This document shows, piece by piece, positions 1 to 5,392 of a DNA stretch of 5,991 nt. Numbering within the stretch: position 1 is the first letter of the stretch; each line of letters begins with the position of its first letter. The DNA is from Veillonella absiana. Its GTDB lineage: Bacteria > Bacillota > Negativicutes > Veillonellales > Veillonellaceae. The DNA lies in assembly GCF_032970905.1 (NCBI RefSeq), contig NZ_JAWJZA010000036.1; one strand, given 5' to 3'. Under the pieces are notes generated by a model. The model was not told where the DNA came from. It saw nothing but the letters and a program-made list of their open reading frames with translations, and did no database searches. The position numbers and the translations under genes are program-made.

Positions 1-39
1 TTTTGCTTTTTCGTTAGGTGTGTACTGTGTTCGTTTCAT
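1..39 (-). CDS. IS3-family transposase OrfA, N-terminal 13 codons (cut by window edge)
   Basis: Reading leftwards from an ATG at 39-37, the sequence encodes MKRTQYTPNEKAK and runs off the window. This matches the usual start of IS3-family OrfA, the small helix-turn-helix protein that binds the element's ends (typically MKRxxYTxEEKxK). A good SD (GGAGG at 48-44) lies 4 nt upstream. A typical IS3 terminal sequence is found about 75 bp further upstream (93-116), which supports an intact left part of an insertion sequence. Only the first 13 residues are visible, so the subgroup and the integrity of the rest cannot be judged. Confidence 0.75.
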   Translation of the reverse strand, partial: MKRTQYTPNEKAK

Positions 40-92
40 AGTGCCTCCGTTTGATTAAATATTACATTCAACCTAACTTAAAAAGCAACTTT

Positions 93-116
93 TAGTGGTC
101 TAAATTCTTGGGTCCA
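93..116 (-). repeat. Probable left terminal inverted repeat of the IS3-family element
   Basis: On the minus strand this begins TGGACCCAAGAATTTAGACC. It starts with the TG dinucleotide usual for IS3 ends and lies at the expected distance upstream of OrfA. The exact inner limit is a guess because the partner repeat is not in the window. Confidence 0.5.
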
Positions 117-144
117 TTATAGATATCTTCCCTCAAATCAAAAA

Positions 145-189
145 TCCGTGATTATCCTTCCAGCTTAGAACCAGACCTCAAATCACGGA
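145..189 (-). terminator. Intrinsic terminator downstream of the rlmD-like tail
   Basis: A perfect 9-bp inverted repeat (TCCGTGATT at 145-153, AATCACGGA at 181-189) is separated by 27 nt. Read on the minus strand, the second arm is followed by UUUUU (144-140). It lies 31 bp after the stop codon of the rlmD-like fragment, as expected for that gene's native terminator. The long loop makes it a moderate rather than strong hairpin. Confidence 0.55.
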
Positions 190-219
190 AAGCCTTAATA
201 TACTTATCTAATTACACAC

Positions 220-291
220 TTACTTATCAACCCTTGACATCAATACCACCGTCTCAACATGGCACGAGAGGATAGGAAGTATGTCAAATGC
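220..291 (-). pseudogene. C-terminal remnant of 23S rRNA (uracil-5-)-methyltransferase RlmD/RumA
   Basis: Minus-strand translation ending at the TAA 222-220 gives HVETVVLMSRVDK, preceded by AFDILPILSC and, before that, an in-frame TAG at 294-292. The HVETVVLMSR string is the characteristic C-terminal segment of RlmD/RumA-type SAM-dependent uracil methyltransferases, in which it follows a (V/F)DMFPxT motif. The preceding residues look like a mutated version of that motif. No methyltransferase body is present to the right; the NifX-like operon occupies that place. The fragment cannot be functional. It is either the scar of a lost or truncated gene or the copied tail left by a mobile element that integrates into rlmD. 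The gene identity is recognised from a short motif only. Confidence 0.6.
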
Positions 292-299
292 CTACTCTC

Positions 300-348
300 G
301 TTTATGGGAACATATCCACTAACCTCTTTCTGTTTGTGGAAACATATC
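300..348 (-). repeat. Degenerate direct repeat resembling the rlmD DMFPxT-coding segment
   Basis: Two 17-bp copies (300-316 and 332-348) match at 15 of 17 positions. On the minus strand each begins GATATGTT and can encode DMFP (LADMFPQT for the right copy, VDMFP for the left). A third, weaker copy begins at 285 inside the rlmD-like tail, so copies start about every 31-32 bp (348, 316, 285). The spacing is not a multiple of three and stops lie between copies, so this is not a coding repeat. It looks like repeated fragments of one rlmD segment. Confidence 0.55.
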
Positions 349-371
349 AGCAAGATTGCTCTATAAAGCAA

Positions 372-413
372 AAATAGTACTTGCACCTATTATACTTTGT
401 ACAAGCACTATTT
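372..413 (-). terminator. Intrinsic terminator of the NifX/ATPase operon
   Basis: Twelve-base arms at 372-383 (AAATAGTACTTG) and 402-413 (CAAGCACTATTT) pair fully in minus-strand RNA, with one G-U wobble. The loop is 18 nt. The second arm runs into a U-rich stretch (UUUUU at 374-370, then GCUUU). The hairpin begins 20 nt after the stop codon of the last operon gene. Confidence 0.75.
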
Positions 414-433
414 CACAATATAAATATGGTATT

Positions 434-793
434 TTATTTGCCACATTCATCATGATGCTGATGTTCATGGCAAACAGAACCAGTCGACTTTAAAGAGCCT
501 TCCAAGTATGCTTCTACTGCTGCTTTGGCATTACCTTTTGCTCCAACAATAACTTCGATGTTCCTTTCATTAAAAATCTCAACTGCACCTCCGCCCATAC
601 CACCGCTGATGATGACATTTACACCACGATCGGCAAGAAAATTAGGCAGGAATCCAGGTTTATGTCCAGGGTTAGCAATAGTTTCACTTTTGACAATTTG
701 ATTATTTTCGGTGTCAAAAATCATAAACCCTTCGCAATGCCCAAAATGCTCTGTTACCATTTCCTTTTCACTTGCTACTGCTATTTTCATCAT
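434..793 (-). CDS. NifX/NifB-C-terminal-like (dinitrogenase iron-molybdenum cofactor domain) protein 2
   Basis: This is a 119-residue single-domain protein of the NifX/ORP-like fold, a family whose studied members bind Fe-Mo or other metal-sulfur cluster precursors in the cytoplasm. It begins MMKIAVASE, has the HFGHCEGFMIFD segment near the N-terminus, a central glycine-rich GGMGGGAVEIF region, and a metal-ligand-rich tail (CHEHQHHDEC) at the C-terminus. The ATG at 793 was chosen because GGAGG at 806-802 sits 8 nt upstream; a second ATG at 790 is also possible. It is the last gene of the operon, right before the terminator. Its reading frame is open upstream and continues into the remnant C-terminus of the preceding broken gene, suggesting deletions at that border. 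The metal it handles cannot be read from the sequence. Confidence 0.85.
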   Translation of the reverse strand: MMKIAVASEKEMVTEHFGHCEGFMIFDTENNQIVKSETIANPGHKPGFLPNFLADRGVNVIISGGMGGGAVEIFNERNIEVIVGAKGNAKAAVEAYLEGSLKSTGSVCHEHQHHDECGK

Positions 794-808
794 TGTTTTT
801 TCCTCCAA

Positions 809-1095
809 TTTTTTATTTTGAATATATTTATCTAATATTTCTGCTGCATGTTCAGTTTTGGAACTCTATCTAAAGGATTTGAATACCCATCTAGCATTCC
901 TGCAACTATGAACATTTCACTGACTGCTCCACATACCTCTCGTAGTCTTCCCATTCCACCACCAAATGAAGAAGAAATTTTCAGTGCTGTTTCTGAGTCT
1001 AGTCCTGTTTCATCACAAAAGGCTAACACTACCGATTGAGAGCAATTGTATCCTTTTGTGAATAATTCTTTTGCTAATGTTGAATGTTCACTCAC
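809..1095 (-). pseudogene. C-GCAxxG-C-C family protein, internally deleted and frameshifted
   Basis: An 87-codon frame (GTG 1095 to TAG 832) starts MSEHSTLAKELFTKGYNCSQ and carries the family motifs NCSQSVV, SSSFGGGMGR and EVCGAVS, then reaches NPLDRVPK and ends in unrelated residues. Intact members, a redox-type family of unknown function, run to roughly 140 residues with further cysteines in the second half. In the neighbouring frame, bases 856-809 encode TEHAAEILDKYIQNKK. TEH would normally continue the N-terminal part, and AAEILDKYI is typical of the family C-terminus. So the middle, with the later cysteines, is missing and the frame has slipped near an A run at 859-856. The GTG start overlaps the Mrp stop by 4 bp (GTGA), with GAGG inside the Mrp 3' end. 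A short product may still be made but should lack part of the cysteine set. Confidence 0.75.
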
Positions 1096-1940
1096 TTTTT
1101 ATTTTCCTCAAGTCTTTCCTCTAGTAATTTTGATGTGCTATCAAGCCAATTGCCATCAAAAAGCTCTATCATGCCCTTGTCACAGGCAGCTGAAATTTTC
1201 GGATCAATAGGTAGTTTAGCAAGAACCTTTAAATTATGTTTTTCAGCAATTTCTTCAATGTGGCTTTCACCAAATATCTGATAGTCCTTGCCGTTATCAG
1301 GGCATTTAAAATAAGACATATTTTCTACCAAACCAATGATTGGGATATTCATCATTTCTGCCATTTTGACGGCTTTAGATACAATCATGGATACCAGCTC
1401 TTGTGGAGAAGTTACGACAATAATCCCATCAACAGCAATGGATTGAAATACTGTAAGGGGAACATCGCCGGTTCCTGGTGGCATATCAATAAACATAAAA
1501 TCTACATCACTCCAGATAACATCAGTCCAGAACTGTTTAACTGTACCAGCAATTATTGGGCCTCTCCATACAACAGGATCAGTATCCTTTTCTAAAAGTA
1601 AATTAACAGACATAATATCAATGCCGGTCTTTGTTTTAACAGGGAATAGTCCAAATTCGCTACCAGTGGCTTTTTCCCGAATTCCGAATGCCTTTGGAAT
1701 AGAAGGTCCTGTAATATCTGCATCAAGAATGGCAGTATGATAACCCATTCTATTCATGGTAACAGCGAGCATGGAAGTAACAAGTGACTTTCCTACTCCG
1801 CCTTTACCACTGACAATACCTATGACTTTTTTTACGCTGCTCATCTCATGTAACTTCTCGGAAAAATCAGTTTTTTGTTCTTTTCTTTCTGCACAGTCCT
1901 CTGAACAACTGTTGCAGTTTTGATTACAATTTTCGCTCAT
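1092..1940 (-). CDS. Mrp/NBP35-family iron-sulfur cluster carrier ATPase
   Basis: This 282-residue SIMIBI-class P-loop ATPase belongs to the Mrp/NBP35 (ApbC) family, which binds and transfers [4Fe-4S] clusters in the cytoplasm. Visible features are an N-terminal cysteine cluster (C5, C9, C12, C16), the deviant Walker A GKGGVGKS at about 45-52, the switch segment DADITGPSIP at about 73-82, WRGP at about 125-128, the DMPPGTGD Walker B region at about 152-159, and ENMSYFKCP near 206-214. The usual CPxC near the C-terminal third reads CPDN here: C213 is present and position 216 is Asn. That cysteine pair normally holds the bridging cluster in the dimer. AGGAG lies 7 nt before the ATG. The gene follows the broken MBL gene by 17 nt and overlaps the next gene by 4 bp. 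Confidence 0.93.
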   Translation of the reverse strand: MSENCNQNCNSCSEDCAERKEQKTDFSEKLHEMSSVKKVIGIVSGKGGVGKSLVTSMLAVTMNRMGYHTAILDADITGPSIPKAFGIREKATGSEFGLFPVKTKTGIDIMSVNLLLEKDTDPVVWRGPIIAGTVKQFWTDVIWSDVDFMFIDMPPGTGDVPLTVFQSIAVDGIIVVTSPQELVSMIVSKAVKMAEMMNIPIIGLVENMSYFKCPDNGKDYQIFGESHIEEIAEKHNLKVLAKLPIDPKISAACDKGMIELFDGNWLDSTSKLLEERLEENKK

Positions 1941-1957
1941 AATTTAGCTCCTTTATT

Positions 1958-2481
1958 TTAGATTGTTATTTCACTGCCTGTTGATAAATAATCAATATTA
2001 TCACCCATAACAGATTTCAGCCTTTCATAGGCTTCTATACCTGTACAATGGCAGGTATAAAACTTTGCTTTTGTAGCCATTAGATATTTACCAATTCTAT
2101 CTATCATATCAGAGTCCTCATTGCCACCAGAGCGACTGGAAAGATGAAATCCGCCTATTACATAATCAGGCATACGACCTTTTATTTTTTGAAAATGTTC
2201 AAGTATATTTATGATACCATTATGAGCACAGCCTGTAACTAGAAGGGTCTTTCCGTCTTCCTCTATGATAAGATTCTGTTCATGTGCAAAAGTATCATCT
2301 ATCATTCGTTCATTTTGCTCAGTTAGCAACCCACGTTTTCAGCATTTTTAAGAAACAATTCACTTGCTCCAACATCAAATAAAATTTTAAGTGCATTTGT
2401 TTCAATATACAGACTAAGACCATGTTCGTTACCGAAGTCTTTCGATATCGATGTGTTTTCCACTAATGTTTTGATAATCAT
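1958..2481 (-). pseudogene. MBL-fold metallo-hydrolase (COG1237-like), internal deletion removes metal site
   Basis: Two pieces of one gene lie end to end in different frames. The first, ATG 2481 to TAA 2323, encodes 52 residues with ENTSISKDFGNEHGLSLYIE and KILFDVGAS, the N-terminus of metallo-beta-lactamase-fold proteins of the COG1237 type. The second, ending at TAA 1958, holds the C-terminal half: HEQNLIIEEDGKTLLVTGCAHNG, VIGGFHL and FYTCHCTG. Intact relatives are about 270-280 residues. Roughly 100 central residues, including the HxHxDH metal-binding motif, are absent, and the join falls near a GTGGG at 2334-2330. The ATG overlaps the upstream ATPase stop in an ATGA, so the intact ancestor was translationally coupled. 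A TTG at 2329 could open the second piece, but no enzyme activity is expected. Confidence 0.85.
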
Positions 2482-3362
2482 GACCTTAGCCCACCACCTT
2501 CTTCAAAAAGTAATTTCATTGTCTTATTGTAAACTGCTTTTACTGCTGCACCCGATGCACAATCTATGTCTACAATGGTTCGGCCATTATTAATCGCTTT
2601 TACTGCATTCGAATCAAAAGGTATTCTACCCATAAAAGTCAGCCTTTGTTTTTTACATAGCGCTTCTATCTTTTCTGTGTTTTCTACGTTGGTATCAAAT
2701 TTGTTTATACATATTACTGTCATAGTTCCGAATTTCGCCGCTGTTTTTATGATTCGCTCCAAATCACTAATGCCAGATATGGACGGTTCGGCCACTATCA
2801 AAACCATGTCCACACCGCTAAGTGATGCTATTACAGGACAGCCTATGCCTGGAGAACCGTCAATAATTGCAAGATTGCCATTAACTATCTCCGACTTCAT
2901 TTGTTTTTTAACCTCTGTGACCAGCATTCCTGAAGTGCCACTACCCATTTTCAGCTGTGCTGTAGAAAAAACTTCTCCTTCATTTGCATATAACATCAAC
3001 TCACCAGCTACAGCCGGTTTTAAAGATATAGCTTCTACTGGACAAACAGCTTTGCAAACTCCACAGCCTTCACATGCAAAAGGATCTACTTTATATTTCT
3101 TATCTACTGAAATAGAATCAAATCTGCAGTTTTGTCTACACCTATCACATTCGATGCACAGTTCTGGATTTATCTCCGCTTTTGGTAAACCATAATAATC
3201 TGTTTTCCTTGGTTGAGAGCTTTGTTCTGTTATAAGGTGTAGGTTAGGTGCATCTACATCACAATCCGCATAAGCCTTAGCGTTTGCAAGCTTGATAAAA
3301 GCACTGGCTATAGTAGTTTTCCCAGTACCGCCTTTTCCACTAAGAATAAGAAGTTGTTTCAT
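2478..3362 (-). CDS. MinD-superfamily P-loop ATPase with inserted 2x[4Fe-4S] ferredoxin domain (ATPase B)
   Basis: A 294-residue cytoplasmic ATPase. Walker A GKGGTGKT lies at 9-16, the switch/metal segment DCDVDAPN at 33-40, then an inserted bacterial ferredoxin domain with two complete cluster motifs: C69-C72-C75-C79 and C97-C100-C103-C107-P. The P-loop domain resumes with GSGTSGMLV, the DGSPGIGCP Walker B region and VAEPSISG. Such proteins come as adjacent pairs in anaerobes and occur in Desulfovibrio ORP loci, where they associate with the metal-cluster protein. An ATP-driven step in cluster insertion or complex positioning is inferred, not shown. The start is ATG 3362, with AGGAGG 6 nt upstream. 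It overlaps the previous gene by 23 bp and the next by 4 bp, so translation is probably coupled. Confidence 0.92.
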   Translation of the reverse strand: MKQLLILSGKGGTGKTTIASAFIKLANAKAYADCDVDAPNLHLITEQSSQPRKTDYYGLPKAEINPELCIECDRCRQNCRFDSISVDKKYKVDPFACEGCGVCKAVCPVEAISLKPAVAGELMLYANEGEVFSTAQLKMGSGTSGMLVTEVKKQMKSEIVNGNLAIIDGSPGIGCPVIASLSGVDMVLIVAEPSISGISDLERIIKTAAKFGTMTVICINKFDTNVENTEKIEALCKKQRLTFMGRIPFDSNAVKAINNGRTIVDIDCASGAAVKAVYNKTMKLLFEEGGGLRS

Positions 3363-4200
3363 GTTGCACCTCCTTTTTCACTGTTTCTAACAGAGAAGAA
3401 AATAAAGCCTGATATTTTTCATTTTCCCTCACGGCAATTTCTGCATTTGAATTCAATATTCCAAGTTCATTATCAAATGGGATCTGATCTAAAATTTTAA
3501 TGTTTTTTTCTATACAGAAATTTTCAGCTGGATTTTCACCTTCTATACACTTGTTTAGAACTACACCAAACGGCTTATTGAATAACTTGACCAACTCGTA
3601 TACCATATTAAGGTTATGAACACCAAATAACGTAGGTTCAGCTACCAATATACAATAGTCTGCATCCTTAATACTTTCCATTACAATACAGGCACTTCCA
3701 GGAGGACAGTCAATAAAGGTCAGTTTATCTGCTTCAGGTTTATTCTCAGCAAGCAACTTTTTAATAATAGGGATACCCGAAGCTTCACCAGTATTTAATA
3801 TTCCTGTGTATACCGTTACCTGATCGGAAGTTCCTTTTTGAACTTTCCCAATAACCTTTTTTCTCTCTGTCAGCGCCTTTTCAGGGCAAAGCATAATACA
3901 ACCGCCACAGGAGTGACAAACCTCTTCGAAAACAATCAGTTTATCTTTAATATAGGCAAGAGCATTGAATTTACAAAAATCTATGCATTTTCGACATCCA
4001 TTGCATAGCTCATTATTCACCTTTGGAATTTTTACTGATATTTCTTCCTCTTGGACATCTTCGGGTTTAAAGAATAGATGCCCATTTGGCTCTTCAACAT
4101 CACAATCTATATATGTTGATATTTTTGCTACCGCAGCTAAATTTACCGATACCAGTGTTTTTCCTGTGCCGCCCTTGCCGCTTAGCACAGCTATTCTCAT
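3340..4200 (-). CDS. MinD-superfamily P-loop ATPase with inserted 2x[4Fe-4S] ferredoxin domain (ATPase A)
   Basis: A 286-residue paralogue of the next gene, likely its heterodimer partner. It has Walker A GKGGTGKT at 8-15, DCDVEEPNGH at 32-41, and a ferredoxin insertion with C66-C69-C72-C76 and C95-C98-C101-C105-P. The second half of the P-loop domain carries NTGEASGIP, the DCPPGSAC Walker B region and VAEPTLFG. All eight cluster cysteines are present, so two [4Fe-4S] clusters are expected. The ATG at 4200 (MRIAVLSGKGG) was chosen over an in-frame ATG at 4242: GGAGG lies 8 nt before it, it starts 1 nt after the stop of the preceding gene, and Walker A then sits at the family position. The longer start would add 14 unrelated residues encoded inside the preceding gene. 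Confidence 0.92.
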   Translation of the reverse strand: MRIAVLSGKGGTGKTLVSVNLAAVAKISTYIDCDVEEPNGHLFFKPEDVQEEEISVKIPKVNNELCNGCRKCIDFCKFNALAYIKDKLIVFEEVCHSCGGCIMLCPEKALTERKKVIGKVQKGTSDQVTVYTGILNTGEASGIPIIKKLLAENKPEADKLTFIDCPPGSACIVMESIKDADYCILVAEPTLFGVHNLNMVYELVKLFNKPFGVVLNKCIEGENPAENFCIEKNIKILDQIPFDNELGILNSNAEIAVRENEKYQALFSSLLETVKKEVQHETTSYS

Positions 4201-4201
4201 A

Positions 4202-4570
4202 TTAATTGCCTCCGTGTCCATGAAATCCGGCATGAATTTCATCTAGTAAAGAAAGTTTTCCATCGATGAAAGCATCAATATTATCCTTTACTGATGCCGA
4301 TGTCGTTTTAAATATTTCAATATCAGCAGATTTGAGCACTTCAGCAGCATTTTCCCCGCAACGAGGAGTAAGCAAAACATTTGCTTTATTATCTACTATC
4401 GTCTGTGCAGCCTTAATCCCTGCACCACCTGTACTTGCTGCTGCATTGTTATCAAGAAATACACTTTCCTTAGTATCTACATCATAAATAAGGAAATAGG
4501 GAGTGCGTCCAAAGGATACACATACGTTTGAATCCAAACTTTTCTCATCTACCGGAATTGCTATTTTCAT
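4202..4570 (-). CDS. NifX/NifB-C-terminal-like (dinitrogenase iron-molybdenum cofactor domain) protein 1
   Basis: A 122-residue NifX/ORP-fold protein. It starts MKIAIPVDE, followed by the conserved SFGRTPYFLIYD segment, the small-residue stretch AAASTGGAGIKAAQ, LLTPRCGENAAEVL, and a short histidine-rich end (HAGFHGHGG). The family includes nitrogenase cofactor carriers and the Desulfovibrio orange protein, which binds a Mo-Cu sulfide cluster. With no nitrogenase genes nearby, an ORP-like role is the better guess. GGAGG lies 6 nt before the ATG. The start is inside the 3' end of the NifU-like gene (26-bp overlap), and the stop is 1 nt from the start of ATPase A. It is a distant paralogue of the operon's last gene, with only the fold-level motifs shared. 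Confidence 0.88.
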   Translation of the reverse strand: MKIAIPVDEKSLDSNVCVSFGRTPYFLIYDVDTKESVFLDNNAAASTGGAGIKAAQTIVDNKANVLLTPRCGENAAEVLKSADIEIFKTTSASVKDNIDAFIDGKLSLLDEIHAGFHGHGGN

Positions 4571-4919
4571 AAGAATCCTCCATTCTTTTAACTACTAAAT
4601 AATTATTGATTGCATTGCGCAATGCACTTACTCCTAAATTTGAGCAATGAACCTTGCTTTCAGGAAGCCCATCTAGAGCTTCGATTATATCCTCTTCTGT
4701 AATTTTTAATGCTTCATCCAGGCCTTTTCCTTTAGCCATCACCGATGTCATACTGGACGTTGCAATTGATGCACTGCAGCCAAACACAAGATAACTTATG
4801 TTATCTATATGATTGTCTTTCACCTTTATATAAACGGTAAGATAATCTCCGCACGAAGGGTCTCCAAAATTTCCTTCAGCGTCAGCATCTGGCATGCTAT
4901 GAGCATTTTGAGGGCACAT
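4545..4919 (-). CDS. NifU/IscU-like iron-sulfur cluster assembly scaffold protein
   Basis: This is an IscU/NifU N-domain scaffold, on which [2Fe-2S] and [4Fe-4S] clusters are built. The three conserved cysteine motifs are visible: DPSCGDYL (C23), FGCSASIATSS (C48) and KVHCSNLG (C92), numbered from the ATG at 4919. That ATG gives 124 residues but has no SD. Eleven codons upstream, in the same frame, the sequence reads ATT-ATA-TAT, then encodes SEKVIEHF, which is the conserved first helix of this family. The ATT at 4952-4950 is preceded by GAGGTG at 4962-4957. The ancestral start was almost certainly there and is now ATT. The protein is either started weakly from ATT (135 residues) or made as a short form. 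It overlaps the next gene by 26 bp. Confidence 0.88.
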   Translation of the reverse strand: MCPQNAHSMPDADAEGNFGDPSCGDYLTVYIKVKDNHIDNISYLVFGCSASIATSSMTSVMAKGKGLDEALKITEEDIIEALDGLPESKVHCSNLGVSALRNAINNYLVVKRMEDSYENSNSGR

Positions 4920-4949
4920 AAAATGTTCAATTACTTTTTCGGAATATAT

Positions 4950-4962
4950 AATTAGTCACCTC
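4950..4962 (-). promoter_or_regulatory. Shine-Dalgarno and probable former start codon (ATT) of the NifU-like gene
   Basis: GAGGTG (4962-4957) lies 4 nt before ATT (4952-4950), which overlaps the DUF134 stop codon by one base (TAATT). An ATG here would give the standard TAATG stop-start overlap and the expected MIYSEKVIEHF N-terminus. The observed base at 4950 changes it to ATT, a very poor start codon in bacteria. Confidence 0.55.
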
Positions 4963-5329
4963 GATTCTCATTATCTGTAAAGAATCTGCCACGTCCATGC
5001 CTATGACAGCCTCGGCCACATCCATTTCCCAATCCATCACAAAGACGGTATTCGCCTCCCTCAATTATTAACACTTTACCATTCACCAATGATTCAGCTA
5101 ACTTTCTTCTGGCTTCTACATATATTCCCTGAACGGTAGCACGGGCAATATTCATTTGTTTTGCACACTCTTCCTGAGTAAAACCCTCCAAATCTATAAG
5201 CCTTATTGTTTCATATTCATCAACTGTCATGTTTACATGATCTTGATCGTCCAACACTGAATCAAGAGGGCCAAATTTATTACTTTCTGGCAGACAACAC
5301 ACTTTTCTCCATTTCATTGGTCTTGGCAT
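4952..5329 (-). CDS. DUF134 (UPF0251) family helix-turn-helix DNA-binding protein
   Basis: A 125-residue predicted DNA-binding protein starting MPRPMKWRKVC, the hallmark N-terminus of DUF134. A sigma-70 region-4-like helix-turn-helix covers about residues 38-80 (DEYETIRLIDLEGFTQEECA, then ARATVQGIYVEARRKL). The C-terminus is rich in possible metal or redox ligands (C97, C104, C108, H109, H111), and C11 and C12 are near the start. The family is commonly found beside NifX-like genes and paired ferredoxin-ATPases, which suggests it regulates them, perhaps in response to metal or cluster status. It is a candidate to bind the two dyads at the operon promoter. The start is ATG 5329, preceded by GGGGTGA at a normal distance. 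The stop abuts the NifU-like reading frame. Confidence 0.88.
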   Translation of the reverse strand: MPRPMKWRKVCCLPESNKFGPLDSVLDDQDHVNMTVDEYETIRLIDLEGFTQEECAKQMNIARATVQGIYVEARRKLAESLVNGKVLIIEGGEYRLCDGLGNGCGRGCHRHGRGRFFTDNENRGD

Positions 5330-5342
5330 AATCTATCACCCC

Positions 5343-5358
5343 ATTTCTAATCAGAAAT
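5343..5358 (-). other. Small intercistronic hairpin upstream of the DUF134 gene
   Basis: The 16-bp stretch forms a perfect 6-bp stem (ATTTCT/AGAAAT) with a 4-nt loop, just before the SD of the DUF134 gene. There is no U tract after it, so it is not a terminator. It could affect RNA processing or translation of the downstream gene, or be chance in AT-rich DNA. Confidence 0.3.
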
Positions 5359-5392
5359 AACCAGAGCGTCCTCCAGTTACCTCTAATACCCG

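Larger units (their letters stand above)
1..116 (-). mobile_element. IS3-family insertion sequence, left end only
   Basis: The element enters from the left edge and ends near position 116. The segment contains the OrfA start (39-1), its SD, an AT-rich leader and a terminal sequence beginning TGGACC on the minus strand. The assignment rests on the OrfA N-terminus plus the TG-starting end. The other end and the target duplication lie outside the window. Confidence 0.65.

Noticed and set aside
200..350. CRISPR-like array suggested by the roughly 32-bp spaced repeats
   Set aside because: There are only two or three poorly matched copies, and they encode pieces of a known rlmD motif. There are no cas genes.
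794..808. TTG start for NifX-like protein 2
   Set aside because: The TTG overlaps the GGAGG that serves as SD for the ATG at 793, and the family begins at or next to that ATG.
1958..2329. The 123-codon MBL C-terminal frame as a stand-alone functional protein
   Set aside because: It starts in the middle of the fold without HxHxDH, has only a TTG start at the broken join, and the matching N-terminus lies just upstream in another frame.
2566..3195. A 209-codon open frame on the plus strand
   Set aside because: It is the antisense shadow of ATPase B, which has clear Walker and ferredoxin motifs. The plus frame has no recognisable domain. The other plus-strand frames in the window are also antisense to real genes.
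4201..4242. Upstream in-frame ATG for ATPase A
   Set aside because: The 14 extra residues lie inside the preceding gene and match nothing in the family. The ATG at 4200 has the SD and puts Walker A at the expected position.
434..4919. Nitrogen-fixation gene cluster
   Set aside because: NifX- and NifU-like domains are present, but there is no nifH, nifD, nifK, nifE, nifN or nifB. The family context fits the ORP-type loci better.
5354..5392. In-frame reading beyond the DUF5320 stop (RVLEVTGGRSGYF)
   Set aside because: Only 13 codons follow the TAA before the next stop, and I do not recognise the peptide. There is no sign of recoding at a TAA.
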